From the NCBI RefSeq assembly GCF_003173035.1, contig NZ_QGLE01000001.1, forward strand, positions 372,001-436,000: a DNA stretch of 64,000 nucleotides, written 5' to 3'. The position numbers and the translations under genes were made by a program. Below are positions 28,952 to 38,170 of the stretch, one piece after another (position 1 is the stretch's first letter; every line of letters begins with the position of its first letter). The notes beneath the pieces were generated by a model that saw nothing but the letters and a program-made list of their open reading frames with translations, had not been told where the DNA came from and made no database searches. Source of the stretch: Zavarzinia aquatilis. GTDB taxonomy: Bacteria > Pseudomonadota > Alphaproteobacteria > Zavarziniales > Zavarziniaceae.

Positions 28952-29046
28952 ACAGCCTAAAGGCCCCCACAGCCTAAAGGAAGTCCGGCCGGACCGGAAT
29001 GCCGGCCGGAGTCCTGTTGGTCGTCCTGTTGGTCGTCCCGTCAGTC
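28952..29046. repeat. Short direct repeats between aat and accC
   Basis: ACAGCCTAAAGG occurs at 28952-28963 and again at 28969-28980. GTCCTGTTGGTC occurs at 29011-29022 and 29023-29034, with a degenerate third copy (GTCCCGTCAGTC, 29035-29046) that includes the accC stop codon. Between them CCGGCCGG is repeated in inverted form (about 28985-29009), which may act as a weak terminator for accC. Confidence 0.5.
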
Positions 29047-30396
29047 GTCACTGCGCTTGTTGCGTTCGATGAACTGCTCCAGCCAGTGGATGTGGTAGTC
29101 GCCATTCATGAAATCGGTATCGCCGATCAGCCGCTGGTGCAGCGGAATCGTCGTCTCGATGCCGCCGATGACATATTCGTCAAGGGCGCGGCGCAGCCGC
29201 ATCAGGCACTCGTTCCGGCTCTTGCCCTGGACGATCAGCTTGCCGATCAGGCTGTCGTAATAGGGCGGGATGCGGTAGCCGGTATAGGCGCCCGAATCGA
29301 TGCGCACGCCCGGGCCGCCCGGCGGGTGATATTCGAGAATCTGGCCGGGCGACGGGGTGAAGGTCTCCGGGTTCTCGGCGTTGATGCGGCATTCGATGGA
29401 ATGGCCGGCGAAGACCACGTCGTCCTGGCTGAACGACAGGGGCGCGCCCGCCGCGATGCGGATCTGTTCGCGCACCAGGTCGATGCCGGTGATCGCCTCG
29501 GTGATCGGATGTTCCACCTGCAGGCGGGTGTTCATCTCGATGAAGTAGAATTCCCCGTTCTCGTAGAGGAATTCGACCGTGCCGACGCCGAGGTAGCCGA
29601 GCTTGCGCATGGCATCGGCGACGATGTTGCCGATGCGGCTGCGCTCGTCCGCGTTAAGGGCGGGCGAGGGGGCTTCTTCCAGCACCTTCTGGTGGCGGCG
29701 CTGCAGGGAACAGTCGCGCTCGCCCAGATGGCAGACATTGCCGAAACTGTCGGCGATGACCTGGATTTCGATGTGGCGCGGCTGGCCGAGGTATTTCTCG
29801 ATATAGACCGCGTCGTCGCCGAAGGCCGCCTTGGCCTCCGAGCGGGCGGTCGACAGCGCGACCGCGAGGTCGTCGATGCTGCGTGCGACCTTCATGCCGC
29901 GGCCGCCGCCACCCGCCGCCGCCTTGATCAGGACGGGAAAGCCGATGTCCTTGGCGATTTCCATCGCCTGGGCTTCATCCGAGACGCCGCCGTCCGAGCC
30001 GGGAACGACCGGAATGCCAAGCGACTTGGCGGTCTTCTTGGCGACGATCTTGTCGCCCATGATGCGGATGTGCTCGGGTTTCGGGCCGATGAAGGTGATG
30101 CCGTGCTCGCCGACGATCTGGGCGAATTTGGCATTTTCCGACAGGAAGCCGTAACCGGGATGGATGGCGTCGGTGTTGGTGATCTCGGCCGCCGAAATCA
30201 GGGCCGGGATGTTCAGGTAACTCTTGTTCGAGGGCGGCGGGCCGATGCACACGCTCTCATCGGCGAGGCGGACGTGCATGGCGTCGGCGTCAGCGGTGGA
30301 ATGGACCGCCACGGTGGCGATGCCCATTTCCTTGCAGGCGCGGTGAATCCGCAGCGCGATTTCGCCGCGGTTGGCGATCATGACCTTGTCGAACAT
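29041..30396 (-). CDS. accC: Acetyl-CoA carboxylase, biotin carboxylase subunit
   Basis: ATP-grasp enzyme carboxylating biotin on AccB, 451 residues. Visible motifs include [17 protein letters not shown] at the N-terminus, [14 protein letters not shown], the glycine-rich [32 protein letters not shown] and [12 protein letters not shown]. The ATG at 30396 is chosen for the GGGAG 8 bases upstream; seven codons upstream also remain open. It is 17 bases after accB, in the aroQ-accB-accC order usual for the class. Confidence 0.96.
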   Translation of the reverse strand: MFDKVMIANRGEIALRIHRACKEMGIATVAVHSTADADAMHVRLADESVCIGPPPSNKSYLNIPALISAAEITNTDAIHPGYGFLSENAKFAQIVGEHGITFIGPKPEHIRIMGDKIVAKKTAKSLGIPVVPGSDGGVSDEAQAMEIAKDIGFPVLIKAAAGGGGRGMKVARSIDDLAVALSTARSEAKAAFGDDAVYIEKYLGQPRHIEIQVIADSFGNVCHLGERDCSLQRRHQKVLEEAPSPALNADERSRIGNIVADAMRKLGYLGVGTVEFLYENGEFYFIEMNTRLQVEHPITEAITGIDLVREQIRIAAGAPLSFSQDDVVFAGHSIECRINAENPETFTPSPGQILEYHPPGGPGVRIDSGAYTGYRIPPYYDSLIGKLIVQGKSRNECLMRLRRALDEYVIGGIETTIPLHQRLIGDTDFMNGDYHIHWLEQFIERNKRSDD

Positions 30397-30413
30397 GGGG
30401 CGGCTCCCGTCCT

Positions 30414-30884
30414 TCACTCGAGGACGACCAGGATCTCGCCATATTCGACCGGCTGACCGTTCTCGACCGCGAGCTTCTGCACGACGCCGTCGCGCGGGGC
30501 GGGGATCGGGTTCATGGTCTTCATCGCCTCGACGATCAGCAGGGTCTGGCCCTTGCTGACGCGGTCGCCGGCCTTGACGAAGGTCGGTGCACCCGGCTCG
30601 GGCGCCAGATAGGCGGTGCCGACCATGGGCGAGGTGACGGGCGTGCCGGTGATCGCCGGGGCCGGGTTACCGGCGCCCGCGGGGGCGGTGGCGGCCGGGG
30701 CGGCGACGGGGGCCGCCGCGAGCGCCGGGGCGGCGACGGCGGCGCTGGTGATCATCGTCACCTGGCGGGCGACGCGGATGGACCGGCCGCTTTCCGTGAC
30801 CTCGATTTCGGTCAGATCGGCTTCGACCAGAAGCTCTGCGAGTTCGCGGATCAGCGTCTTGTCGAGCGACATCTTGGCAACCAA
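30414..30884 (-). CDS. accB: Acetyl-CoA carboxylase, biotin carboxyl carrier protein
   Basis: Carries biotin between AccC and the carboxyltransferase. It has an N-terminal helical segment, an Ala/Pro-rich linker (about 50-80) and a C-terminal biotinyl domain with the biotinylated lysine in EAMKTMN. The start may be TTG at 30884, which has GGAG 7 bases upstream, giving M-V-A-K-M-S-L-D-K; the first ATG, four codons later at 30872, has no ribosome site at normal spacing. It is 156 residues from the TTG. Confidence 0.92.
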   Translation of the reverse strand: MVAKMSLDKTLIRELAELLVEADLTEIEVTESGRSIRVARQVTMITSAAVAAPALAAAPVAAPAATAPAGAGNPAPAITGTPVTSPMVGTAYLAPEPGAPTFVKAGDRVSKGQTLLIVEAMKTMNPIPAPRDGVVQKLAVENGQPVEYGEILVVLE

Positions 30885-30936
30885 GGAAATTCTCCGATTT
30901 GCAGGGGACAGCCTCGGGCTTGTTCCGGCCCGCCGG

Positions 30937-31437
30937 TCAATTGCGCGGGGGCGGTTCGAGCGACACCAGGCCCTTGATCGCTTCGAGAGCGAGCAGGTAG
31001 CCCTGGACACCCAGCCCGCAGATCACGCCCTTCGCCGCGAGGGCGATATAGGAGTGATGGCGGAAGGCTTCCCGTTTGAAGACATTGGACAGATGGACTT
31101 CGATCGTCGGCACTTCGGCCCCGAGCAGGGCATCCATGATCGCGATCGAGGTGTGGGTATAGGCACCCGCGTTGATGACGATGCCGGCGGCGCGGCCTCG
31201 CGCACCATGGATGAGGTCGATCAGCTCGCCTTCGTGGTTGCTCTGGTGGAATTCGACATCGAGTCCGAAGCCGGCGCCCCAGGCCTCCACCATCGCCTTG
31301 ATGCCGGCGAGCGTGTCGTGGCCGTAGATATGCGGCTCGCGCAGACCCAGAAGATTGAGGTTGGGTCCGTTCAGAACGAGAACGATCGGCCGCATTCCGC
31401 CCCCGGCTGTTACGCCGGCAAGGGCCGGCTGCGTCAT
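30937..31437 (-). CDS. aroQ: 3-dehydroquinate dehydratase, type II
   Basis: Shikimate pathway step converting 3-dehydroquinate to 3-dehydroshikimate. The 166-residue protein has LNGPNLNLLGLREPHIYG (with the catalytic Tyr), FHQSNHEGELIDLIH, INAGAYTHTSIAI and EVHLSNVFKREAFRHHSYIA. There are two possible starts, ATG at 31437 and ATG at 31395; the longer one adds 14 residues. First gene of the aroQ-accB-accC cluster. Confidence 0.94.
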   Translation of the reverse strand: MTQPALAGVTAGGGMRPIVLVLNGPNLNLLGLREPHIYGHDTLAGIKAMVEAWGAGFGLDVEFHQSNHEGELIDLIHGARGRAAGIVINAGAYTHTSIAIMDALLGAEVPTIEVHLSNVFKREAFRHHSYIALAAKGVICGLGVQGYLLALEAIKGLVSLEPPPRN

Positions 31438-31537
31438 GAATCACCGCTCTTGCGGCAGCCGCACATTACAGTGAGCCGTGTGCGCGTGCAAACGCCCTGC
31501 CTCGATCGGACCGCGAACGGGGCTATCCGGCGGTAAG

Positions 31538-33511
31538 TCAGGCTTTCCGGGCGTGTTCCAGGATTTTCTGCACGATCTGGAAGAGGGCGCCAAAGTCGAC
31601 CGGCTTCGAAATGTAGTCGTCCATCCCGGCTTCGATATAGCGCTCGCGGTCGCCGCGCATGGCGTGGGCGGTCACGGCGATGATGGGCACCGTGCCATGG
31701 GGCGAGGGCAGGGTGCGGATCGCCGCCGTCGCCTGAATGCCGTCCATGACCGGCATTCGCACGTCCATCAGGATGATATCGAAAATCTCGGCCTTCGCCT
31801 TGGCCAGGGCTTCGGCGCCATCGTTGGCGATGGACACCCGATGGCCGGCGCTGCCCAATCGGGCCAGCATCAGTTTCTGATTATAGGGATGATCTTCAGC
31901 CACCAGGATATTCAATGGCTTATCATTGGAAACTTCGGATACGACATCCGCGTTCCCTGCCTGATCGCGCAGCTTGCGACCGACCTGTTCCTCGTCCTCG
32001 ACGACATCGAAGGGCAGGGTGATCCAGAACGTGGAGCCACGCCCCGGGGCGCTGACGAGGCCGATATGGCCGCCCATCATTTCGGTCAGCTGCCGGCAGA
32101 TGGCGAGACCGAGGCCGGAGCCGCCGTAGGTTCGCGCCGTCGCCGCGTCGGCCTGCTCGAACTTCCGGAACAGGCGGGGCTGAACATCCTCGGCGATGCC
32201 GATGCCGGAATCCTTGATCTCGAATCGCAGCACGATCTTGTCGCCCATCGCCGCTTCGCGCTTCACGCGGAGGGCGACGAAGCCCGAGGAGGTGAATTTC
32301 ACCGCGTTGGAGACGAGATTGACCAGGATCTGGCGCAGCCGGTCGGGATCGCCGATCAGGGTCGAGATGCCGCGCAGGTCGTTGGTGACGAAGAACTCGA
32401 GGCCCTTGCGGTTGGCCTGGCTTTCCCAGACCGCGGCGATGCCGTCGAGCACCTCGTTGGGATCGAATTTGCGGTCGTAAAGCTCGAAGCGGCCGGCCTC
32501 GATCTTGGACAGGTCGAGGATATTGTTGAGCAGGGTGAGCAGGGTCTCGCCCGATTTCAGCACGGCTTCAGCATAATCCCGCTGTTCCGAGGTCAGCGGC
32601 GTGTCGAGCAGCAGGCCGGTCATGCCGAGGATGCCGTTCATCGGCGTCCGCAGCTCGTGGCTCATGGTGGCGAGGAAATCGGATTTGGCGCGGTTGGCGG
32701 CCTCGGCCTGTTTCGCGCTGCTGACCGCTTCCATGGCCTCGATCCGCTCGGAAATGTCGCGGATGATGCCGACGAATACCTTCTTGCCGGCGGCGATGGC
32801 TTCGCCGACCGAAAGCTCCATGGGAAAGGTCGAGCCGTCCTTGCGCTGGCCGACCACTTCGCGGCCGATGCCGATGATCTTGCGCGTGCCGGTGCGATGG
32901 TAGTTGGCGATATAGCTGTCGTGCTCGTCCCGGTAGGGCTGGGGCATCAGCATCCGGATATTGCGGCCGATCACCTCGCCCGGGGCATAGCCGAACAGGC
33001 GCTGGCAGGCGGTGTTGTAGATCTGGACGAGGCCCTGGGGGTCGATGATGATCACGCCATCGACGGCGGTTTCGATGACCGCGCGCAATGTCGCTTCCGA
33101 GGTGCGCAGGTCGTCCTCGTTCTTCTTGCGCTTGGAAATGTCGCGGATGATGCCGACGTAGACCGTACTGCCCTGGGATTCGGCCTCGCCGATCGACAGT
33201 TCCATCGGAAATGTCGAGCCGTCCTTGCGTATACCGAGGGTTTCCCGGCTCGATCCGACGATGGTGCCGACATCGGGCGCCAGCGCGCCGCCCGCGTCGG
33301 GTTCGGAAATCAGCAGGCGCAGGTTCCGACCTTCGACCTCTTCGTGGGTATAGCCGAACAGGGTCTCGCAGGCCTTGCTGAAAACGCTGATCGCGCCCTG
33401 GCCATCAATGATGACGATACCGTCAACCGCTGTGTCGATGACGGCCTTCAGCTGTACGGCGCTGCTTTCCACGGTCCCACCTGCGGTAACTTTGCCAAGG
33501 CAGCTTGTCAC
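31538..33511 (-). CDS. PAS-PAS hybrid sensor histidine kinase
   Basis: A 657-residue cytoplasmic sensor kinase with no membrane segment. Two PAS/PAC domains (about 20-140 and 143-270, each with [18 protein letters not shown] and [18 protein letters not shown]-like motifs) resemble FixL-type PAS. A HisKA domain ([13 protein letters not shown]), an HATPase domain ([24 protein letters not shown]) and a C-terminal receiver with [14 protein letters not shown] follow. FixL heme binding is not established: the PAS2 region contains [20 protein letters not shown], typical of FixL-like domains, so oxygen sensing is possible. No HPt or output regulator is adjacent. A GTG at 33472 (AGGTGG nearby) competes with the GTG at 33511 as start. 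Confidence 0.92.
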   Translation of the reverse strand: MTSCLGKVTAGGTVESSAVQLKAVIDTAVDGIVIIDGQGAISVFSKACETLFGYTHEEVEGRNLRLLISEPDAGGALAPDVGTIVGSSRETLGIRKDGSTFPMELSIGEAESQGSTVYVGIIRDISKRKKNEDDLRTSEATLRAVIETAVDGVIIIDPQGLVQIYNTACQRLFGYAPGEVIGRNIRMLMPQPYRDEHDSYIANYHRTGTRKIIGIGREVVGQRKDGSTFPMELSVGEAIAAGKKVFVGIIRDISERIEAMEAVSSAKQAEAANRAKSDFLATMSHELRTPMNGILGMTGLLLDTPLTSEQRDYAEAVLKSGETLLTLLNNILDLSKIEAGRFELYDRKFDPNEVLDGIAAVWESQANRKGLEFFVTNDLRGISTLIGDPDRLRQILVNLVSNAVKFTSSGFVALRVKREAAMGDKIVLRFEIKDSGIGIAEDVQPRLFRKFEQADAATARTYGGSGLGLAICRQLTEMMGGHIGLVSAPGRGSTFWITLPFDVVEDEEQVGRKLRDQAGNADVVSEVSNDKPLNILVAEDHPYNQKLMLARLGSAGHRVSIANDGAEALAKAKAEIFDIILMDVRMPVMDGIQATAAIRTLPSPHGTVPIIAVTAHAMRGDRERYIEAGMDDYISKPVDFGALFQIVQKILEHARKA

Positions 33512-33590
33512 CTTGGCCTCACCAAAAGGTTAACTAGAGCCTTCCGATCGCCTATATGTGTCGCAGGGAATCGACGGGCACGAGGCGATG

Positions 33591-34574
33591 ATGAACATCA
33601 CGGTCAACGGCGACAACATGACCTTGCCGGATCAGGCCACGGTCGCGGCCCTGATCGGCCGGCTCGGTCTCGACCGCGGCAAGGTCGCCGTCGAGCGCAA
33701 TCTCGAAATCGTGCCCCGCTCGACCTTCGACAGCGTGGCCCTCGCCGAGGGCGACCGGATCGAGGTGGTGCATTTCATCGGTGGCGGCGAGGCCGGGGCG
33801 GCCGGCGACGATCCCCTGGTGATCGCGGGGCGCAGCTTCAATTCCCGCCTCCTCGTCGGCACCGGCAAATACAAGGATTTCGAGGAAACCCGCGACGCCA
33901 TCGCCGCCTCCGGCGCGGAAATCGTCACCGTCGCGGTGCGCCGGGTGAATCTCGCGACCCCGGGCGCGCCCATGCTGGTCGATTACCTCGACCCCAAGGT
34001 CTACACCTTCCTGCCCAATACCGCCGGCTGCTACACCGCCGAGGATGCCATCCGCACCCTGCGCCTCGCCCGCGAGGCGGGGGGCTGGAACCTCGTGAAG
34101 CTCGAGGTTCTCGGCAATGTGAAGACGCTCTATCCCAACATGCCCGAGACCCTGCGTGCCGCCGAGATTCTGGTGAAGGACGGTTTCGAGGTGATGGTCT
34201 ATTGCGCCGACGACCCCATCGCGGCCAAGCGCCTCGAAGAGATCGGCTGCTGCGCCATCATGCCCCTGGCGGCGCCCATCGGCTCGGGCCTCGGGGTGCA
34301 GAATCCGGTGAACATCCGCCTGATCATCGAGGAGGCGAAGGTGCCCGTCCTGGTCGATGCCGGTGTCGGCACCGCGTCGGATGCCGCCGTCGCCATGGAA
34401 CTGGGCTGCGATGCCGTGCTGATGAACACGGCCATCGCCGAGGCGAAGCACCCGATCCTGATGGCCCGGGCGATGAAGGCCGCCATCGAAGCCGGCCGTC
34501 TCGCCTATCGCGCCGGACGGATGCCCCGCAAGCTCTATGCCGACCCGAGTTCGCCGCTCGCCGGGCTGATCTGA
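33591..34574 (+). CDS. thiSG: ThiS-ThiG fusion: sulfur carrier and thiazole synthase
   Basis: A 327-residue fusion for thiamine thiazole synthesis. Residues 1-66 are ThiS ([16 protein letters not shown] at its end). Residues 75-327 are ThiG, a TIM barrel with [43 protein letters not shown] (Schiff-base lysine) and [14 protein letters not shown]. Free ThiS must end in Gly-Gly to be thiocarboxylated; here the glycines are internal, so cleavage or another chemistry would be needed. Fused forms are known in alphaproteobacteria. The second of two adjacent ATGs (33591) has GAGG 5 bases upstream. Other thi genes are absent nearby. Confidence 0.93.
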   Translation: MNITVNGDNMTLPDQATVAALIGRLGLDRGKVAVERNLEIVPRSTFDSVALAEGDRIEVVHFIGGGEAGAAGDDPLVIAGRSFNSRLLVGTGKYKDFEETRDAIAASGAEIVTVAVRRVNLATPGAPMLVDYLDPKVYTFLPNTAGCYTAEDAIRTLRLAREAGGWNLVKLEVLGNVKTLYPNMPETLRAAEILVKDGFEVMVYCADDPIAAKRLEEIGCCAIMPLAAPIGSGLGVQNPVNIRLIIEEAKVPVLVDAGVGTASDAAVAMELGCDAVLMNTAIAEAKHPILMARAMKAAIEAGRLAYRAGRMPRKLYADPSSPLAGLI

Positions 34575-34581
34575 ACGACGG

Positions 34582-35376
34582 TCAGCACCCGGTCCACACT
34601 GCCTCGCGCTTCTCGATGAAGGCGCCGATGCCTTCCTGGGCGTCGCGCGCCAGCATGTTGCGGGTCATCACCGCCGAGGCATAGGCATAGGCGTCCTCGA
34701 CCGGCTTTTCCGCCTGGCGGTAGAAGGCTTCCTTGCCGATGGCGAGGGTGAGGGGGGATTTCGAGGCGATGCGGCGGGCCAGCGCCAGTACCGCACCGTC
34801 GAGCTCGGCCGCCGGCACCGCCCGGTTGATCAGACCGAAACGCTCGGCCGCGGCGGCGTCGATGGTCTCGCCGGTCAGCAGCATTTCCATCGCCTGCTTG
34901 CGCCCGATGTTGCGGGTGAGGGCGACCATGGGGGTGGAGCAGAACAGGCCGATGTTCACGCCTGGCGTCGCGAATCGCACGCCTTCGGCGGCGATGGCGA
35001 GGTCGGCGGTGGCGACGATCTGGCAGCCGGCGGCGGTCGCCATGGCGTGGACGCGGGCGATCAGAGGCTGACGGATGGTCTGCATCCGCAGCATCAACTG
35101 GCTGCAGCGGGCGAAGACGGCGCCCAGCTTCTCGGCGTCCAGTCCAAGGCCGCGCATTTCCTTCAGGTCGTGGCCGGCGCAGAAGGCGGGGCCTTCGGCC
35201 GCGATGACGACGACTTTCACCGAAGGGTCGGCATCGACCGCGTCCAGCGCCTCGATCAGCGCGGCCATCATCGCCATCGACAGGGCATTGCGCGCCGCCG
35301 GCCGGTTCAGGGTCAGGGTCGCGATTCCCTCGTTGTCGTCGCGCAAGACCAAAGCTGCGCTCTTAGCCGCGTGCAT
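34582..35376 (-). CDS. Enoyl-CoA hydratase/isomerase family, ECHDC3-like
   Basis: Crotonase-fold protein of 264 residues. It has TLTLNRPAARNALS, the oxyanion-forming AFCAGHDLKEMRG and MATAAGCQIVATADLAIAAEGVRFATPGVNIGLFCSTPMVALTRNIG. GVNIGLFCSTP is typical of the ECHDC3 group, in which one of the two catalytic glutamates of crotonase is not conserved, so hydratase activity is uncertain. The ATG at 35376 has GGGAGG 8 bases upstream. It is divergent from the GST gene. Confidence 0.9.
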   Translation of the reverse strand: MHAAKSAALVLRDDNEGIATLTLNRPAARNALSMAMMAALIEALDAVDADPSVKVVVIAAEGPAFCAGHDLKEMRGLGLDAEKLGAVFARCSQLMLRMQTIRQPLIARVHAMATAAGCQIVATADLAIAAEGVRFATPGVNIGLFCSTPMVALTRNIGRKQAMEMLLTGETIDAAAAERFGLINRAVPAAELDGAVLALARRIASKSPLTLAIGKEAFYRQAEKPVEDAYAYASAVMTRNMLARDAQEGIGAFIEKREAVWTGC

Positions 35377-35465
35377 GGCTGATCCTCCCTCTCGGTTTTG
35401 TCCTTGGCGGCTCCCGCCCGTTGGGGCAAGGCTAGACCGGCAGTTTTCCATGGCGGAATTAGACG

Positions 35466-36077
35466 ATGATCGAACTCTATACGTCGAAGACCCCGAATGG
35501 CCGCAAGGTCTCGGTCATGCTCGAGGAACTGGGCGTGCCCTATAAGGCGTTCATGATCGACCTCGGCAAGGGCGAACAGTTCGCGCCGGACTTCCTGGCG
35601 ATGAACCCCAACAACAAGATCCCGGTGATCAAGGACCTCGACAATGGTCAGGTGGTGTTCGAATCGGGCGCCATCCTCATCTATCTGGCCGAAAAATATG
35701 GCCGCTTCCTGCCCGCGCCGGGCACGGCCGACCGGGTCGCGGTGCTGGAATGGCTGTTCTTCCAGATGGCGTCCATCGGCCCGATGATGGGCCAGCTGTT
35801 CCATTTCCGGAATTATCAGGGCGAGCCGCAGGCCTATCCGATCGAGCGTTTCTCGACCGAGGTGAATCGCATCTTCAAGGTGCTGGAAACCCGGCTGGCC
35901 GCGGCGCCCTACCTCGGCGGGGCCGAATATTCCATCGCCGACATGGCGGCCTACCCCTGGGCCAAGCTGGGCGGCTTCCTCGGCGTCGATCTCGACACGC
36001 TGCCGGGCGTTTCCGCCTGGCTGGAGCTGGTGGGCGCGCGGCCGGCCGTGCAGCGCGGTATCAATATACCGGAGTAA
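35466..36077 (+). CDS. Glutathione S-transferase, Nu-class/YfcG-like
   Basis: A 203-residue GST with an N-terminal thioredoxin-like domain (MIELYTSKTPNGRKVSVML, NPNNKIPVI, ESGAILIYLAEKYG) and an all-helical C-terminal domain. TPNGRK replaces the catalytic Tyr/Ser/Cys region of other classes and is typical of YfcG/YghU proteins, which act as disulfide-bond oxidoreductases on glutathione. It is followed by a long hairpin and rplM. Confidence 0.92.
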   Translation: MIELYTSKTPNGRKVSVMLEELGVPYKAFMIDLGKGEQFAPDFLAMNPNNKIPVIKDLDNGQVVFESGAILIYLAEKYGRFLPAPGTADRVAVLEWLFFQMASIGPMMGQLFHFRNYQGEPQAYPIERFSTEVNRIFKVLETRLAAAPYLGGAEYSIADMAAYPWAKLGGFLGVDLDTLPGVSAWLELVGARPAVQRGINIPE

Positions 36078-36088
36078 TCGGATCACGG

Positions 36089-36145
36089 AAAATCAGTCAC
36101 TTAAGCGGCGGTAACATGATACCGTATTGATAAGTGACTGATTTT
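36089..36145. promoter_or_regulatory. Long perfect inverted repeat before rplM
   Basis: AAAATCAGTCACTTA (36089-36103) and its exact complement TAAGTGACTGATTTT (36131-36145) flank a 27-base loop that itself contains CGGTA-ACATGA-TACCG (36109-36124). It is AT-rich in a GC-rich genome and lies 11 bases after the GST stop. As RNA it would form a strong hairpin ending in TTTT, so it may terminate the GST transcript. It lies just upstream of the predicted rplM promoter. Confidence 0.7.
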
Positions 36146-36161
36146 GCTTGCACAGAACCTC

Positions 36162-36191
36162 TTGCAATATGGGGCCGGCTCTGTCTATATG
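36162..36191 (+). promoter_or_regulatory. Predicted rplM-rpsI promoter
   Basis: TTGCAA (36162-36167), 18 bases, TATATG (36186-36191), about 44 bases upstream of the rplM start. The pattern fits a housekeeping sigma promoter; CTATATGCC is common before alphaproteobacterial ribosomal genes. Confidence 0.6.
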
Positions 36192-36234
36192 CCGGCCTTC
36201 GCCGGGTTCGCCCGACAGCAGAGGTTTCCGAGCA

Positions 36235-36693
36235 ATGAAGACCTATTCCGCAAAGCCCGCGGAAGTGACGAAAAAGTGGGTGGTGATCGACGGCGATGGC
36301 CTCGTCGTCGGCCGTCTCGCCTCCATCGTCGCCAACCGCCTGCGTGGCAAGCATCTTGCCACCTTCACGCCCCATGTCGACATGGGCGACAATGTCATCG
36401 TGATCAACGCCGAGAAGGTGCAGTTCACGGGCCGCAAGCGCGAGCGCCGTGAATTCTTCTGGCACACCGGCCATCCGGGCGGCATCAAGTCGCGCACCAT
36501 GGGCCAGATCCTCGACGGCAAGCATCCCGAGCGCGTGCTGATGAAGGCCGTGGAACGCATGGTTCCGCGTGGTCCCCTCGGCCGCCAGCAGATGTCCAAT
36601 CTGCGCGTCTATGCCGGCCCCACTCATCCGCATCTCGGTTCGCAGCCCGAAGTCCTCGACGTCGCGGCGCTGAACCCGAAGAACAAGAGGTAA
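36235..36693 (+). CDS. rplM: 50S ribosomal protein L13
   Basis: Early-assembly protein of the large subunit, 152 residues. [30 protein letters not shown] begins the protein, and [27 protein letters not shown] and [11 protein letters not shown] are conserved. The ATG at 36235 is fixed by homology; the open frame before it lies in the promoter. rpsI follows 3 bases later. Confidence 0.97.
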   Translation: MKTYSAKPAEVTKKWVVIDGDGLVVGRLASIVANRLRGKHLATFTPHVDMGDNVIVINAEKVQFTGRKRERREFFWHTGHPGGIKSRTMGQILDGKHPERVLMKAVERMVPRGPLGRQQMSNLRVYAGPTHPHLGSQPEVLDVAALNPKNKR

Positions 36694-36696
36694 GCC

Positions 36697-37197
36697 ATGG
36701 CCGATAACCAGGCTCCCCGTACCCTCCAGGATCTGCGCACCCTGACCGGCGGTCAGGCCAGCGCCGCCACCGCCAGCAACACCCCCGACGCCAAGAAGGC
36801 CGTCGACGCCAAGGGCCGCACCTATGCGACCGGCAAGCGCAAGGACGCGGTCGCCCGCGTCTGGGTGAAGCGCGGCACCGGCAAGGTCACGATCAACGGT
36901 CGTGACATCGGCGTCTATTTCGCTCGCTCCGTCCTGCGCATGCTGCTGAACCAGCCGTTCCAGGTCGCGAACCGCGTCGGTCAGTATGACGTCGACGCCA
37001 CCGTCTCCGGCGGCGGTCTGTCGGGCCAGGCCGGCGCCGTCCGTCACGGCGTCTCCAAGGCCCTGACCTATCAGGAACCCGAGCTGCGCTCGGTCCTGAA
37101 GGCCGGCGGCTTCCTCACCCGCGACAGCCGCGTGGTCGAGCGCAAGAAGTACGGCAAGGCCAAGGCCCGCCGCAGCTTCCAGTTCTCGAAGCGCTGA
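36697..37197 (+). CDS. rpsI: 30S ribosomal protein S9
   Basis: Small-subunit protein whose C-terminal tail reaches the P site. The 166 residues include about 35 extra N-terminal residues before the S9 core ([28 protein letters not shown]); the extension occurs in alphaproteobacteria. The C-terminus [18 protein letters not shown] ends in the conserved tRNA-contacting Lys-Arg. Paired with rplM, followed by a strong terminator. Confidence 0.97.
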   Translation: MADNQAPRTLQDLRTLTGGQASAATASNTPDAKKAVDAKGRTYATGKRKDAVARVWVKRGTGKVTINGRDIGVYFARSVLRMLLNQPFQVANRVGQYDVDATVSGGGLSGQAGAVRHGVSKALTYQEPELRSVLKAGGFLTRDSRVVERKKYGKAKARRSFQFSKR

Positions 37198-37216
37198 TCG
37201 CTTTACATTCGGGATC

Positions 37217-37276
37217 GCCCGGCTTCGCGCCGGGCCGCCCTTCGGAACCCCGCCGTATCCCGGCGGGGTTTCTTTT
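37217..37276 (+). terminator. Rho-independent terminator of rplM-rpsI
   Basis: AACCCCGCCG-TATCC-CGGCGGGGTT (37246-37270) followed by TCTTTTT is a 10-base GC stem with a T-run, 48 bases after the rpsI stop. A second GC hairpin, GCCCGGC-TTCGC-GCCGGGC (37217-37235), lies just before it. Confidence 0.88.
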
Positions 37277-37307
37277 TGGTCGGCTGGCGGTTGCTTTTGC
37301 GAACGAG

Positions 37308-37719
37308 GTGGCGTTTTCATTGACACCGTCACGTCCCGACGGTGGTCAAAACGGGCAGAGGAATAGGGAAGACCGCTTGGCCCTTGGCACATTTCGATCG
37401 ACGGCGTTGATTTTGCTCGTGGTCGTGGCGACGGCTTTCGTGCTGTCTGCACTTTGGCGCGTGCCCTATATCTGCACCGTCACTGCCTTCGCCGCGCTGC
37501 CCTTTTTGCGGACTTCTGATCGTATTCGATGAGTTCCTGCCGGGGGGCTGGGGCAATCCGGTCGATGCTGAGCCCGAGCGCAGGCCGACAGGGATTCTGG
37601 CCTTTCGTGCGATGGCCTTTTTTCTGCTGCTGGGGGTGGCGCTGTCTCCCGCAGCGAGAACCTTTGGCGATAGTATTTGGCGGGTAGAGTTCGGCGATAT
37701 CCGCGCAGTTGACGATTGA
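37308..37719 (+). pseudogene. Small membrane protein gene with a frameshift at a T run
   Basis: Two adjoining frames look like one gene. The first reads STALILLVVVATAFVLSALWRVPYI and stops at 37532. The second continues GLLIVFDEFLPGGWGNPVD, then AFRAMAFFLLLGVALSPAA, and ends at 37719 with GDIRAVDD. Removing one T from TTTTT (about 37503-37507) would join them as ALPFCGLLIV. The restored protein would have about three membrane segments and no recognised family. The probable start is the TTG at 37377 (AGGGAAG upstream) or the GTG at 37308. It may be a real loss of function, a sequencing error or slippage. Confidence 0.5.
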
Positions 37720-37780
37720 CCGTCAATGCCTCTCCGGCTCGATAGCGGCGAGACTTGATTTAGCCGCGATGGACGGTGAA

Positions 37781-37999
37781 TCAGCGTTCGTCGCGGCGTC
37801 TGGCAAAGGCCTGCGCGAGGCCGAGGGCGATGCCCCAGAGCGCGAAGGGCGGCACGGTGCTGAGGGCGTAGATCGTCGTCTGGCCCAGTTCGGGCTGTTC
37901 GGCGAACAGATGCTGCATCAGGAACCAGCCCAGGATCACGCCGACGATGCCGGCCCAGAAGGCGATGCGGCGGGGCGTGTCGATGGCATTGTCCTGCAT
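37781..37999 (-). CDS. Small hypothetical membrane protein
   Basis: A 72-residue protein with two predicted membrane helices (AFWAGIVGVILGWFLMQHLF and YALSTVPPFALWGIALGLAQAF) and a basic tail RRRDER. The start ATG at 37999 has GGAGGAG 10 bases upstream. I recognise no family. It is convergent with the broken gene at 37308 and divergent from the CYP153 gene. Confidence 0.6.
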   Translation of the reverse strand: MQDNAIDTPRRIAFWAGIVGVILGWFLMQHLFAEQPELGQTTIYALSTVPPFALWGIALGLAQAFARRRDER

Positions 38000-38128
38000 G
38001 GCGGCGGTATCTCCTCCGGTGGCTTTTCACCCCCCATAATGGGGAGCGTGACCGGGCCGCATTCTTCACCCATCCTGATCACCGACGCAAGGTTGGACAG
38101 AGATTGGCCTTTGCGCGCTGAAAAAATC

Positions 38129-38144
38129 TAGGGTATACACCCTA
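38129..38144. promoter_or_regulatory. Palindrome upstream of the CYP153 gene
   Basis: TAGGGT-ATAC-ACCCTA is a perfect 6-base inverted repeat in an AT-rich patch (AAAAAATC before it, CATAAAATAAG after), 26 bases before the P450 ATG. This is a plausible operator for the TetR-family gene at 39533, which would then control induction. No second copy is seen before the tetR gene. Confidence 0.55.
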
Positions 38145-38170
38145 CATAAAATAAGCACAGGGAGAACATC

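Noticed and set aside
33512-33590. A TPP riboswitch before thiSG
   Set aside because: The gap to the divergent kinase start is under 80 bases and lacks the conserved THI-box CUGAGA core.
31478-34684. A long open frame on the plus strand across the histidine kinase and thiSG genes
   Set aside because: It is antisense to a well-supported kinase and out of frame with thiSG. Its composition (His, Asp, Gly, Gln-rich) is what high-GC codon bias gives on the wrong strand.
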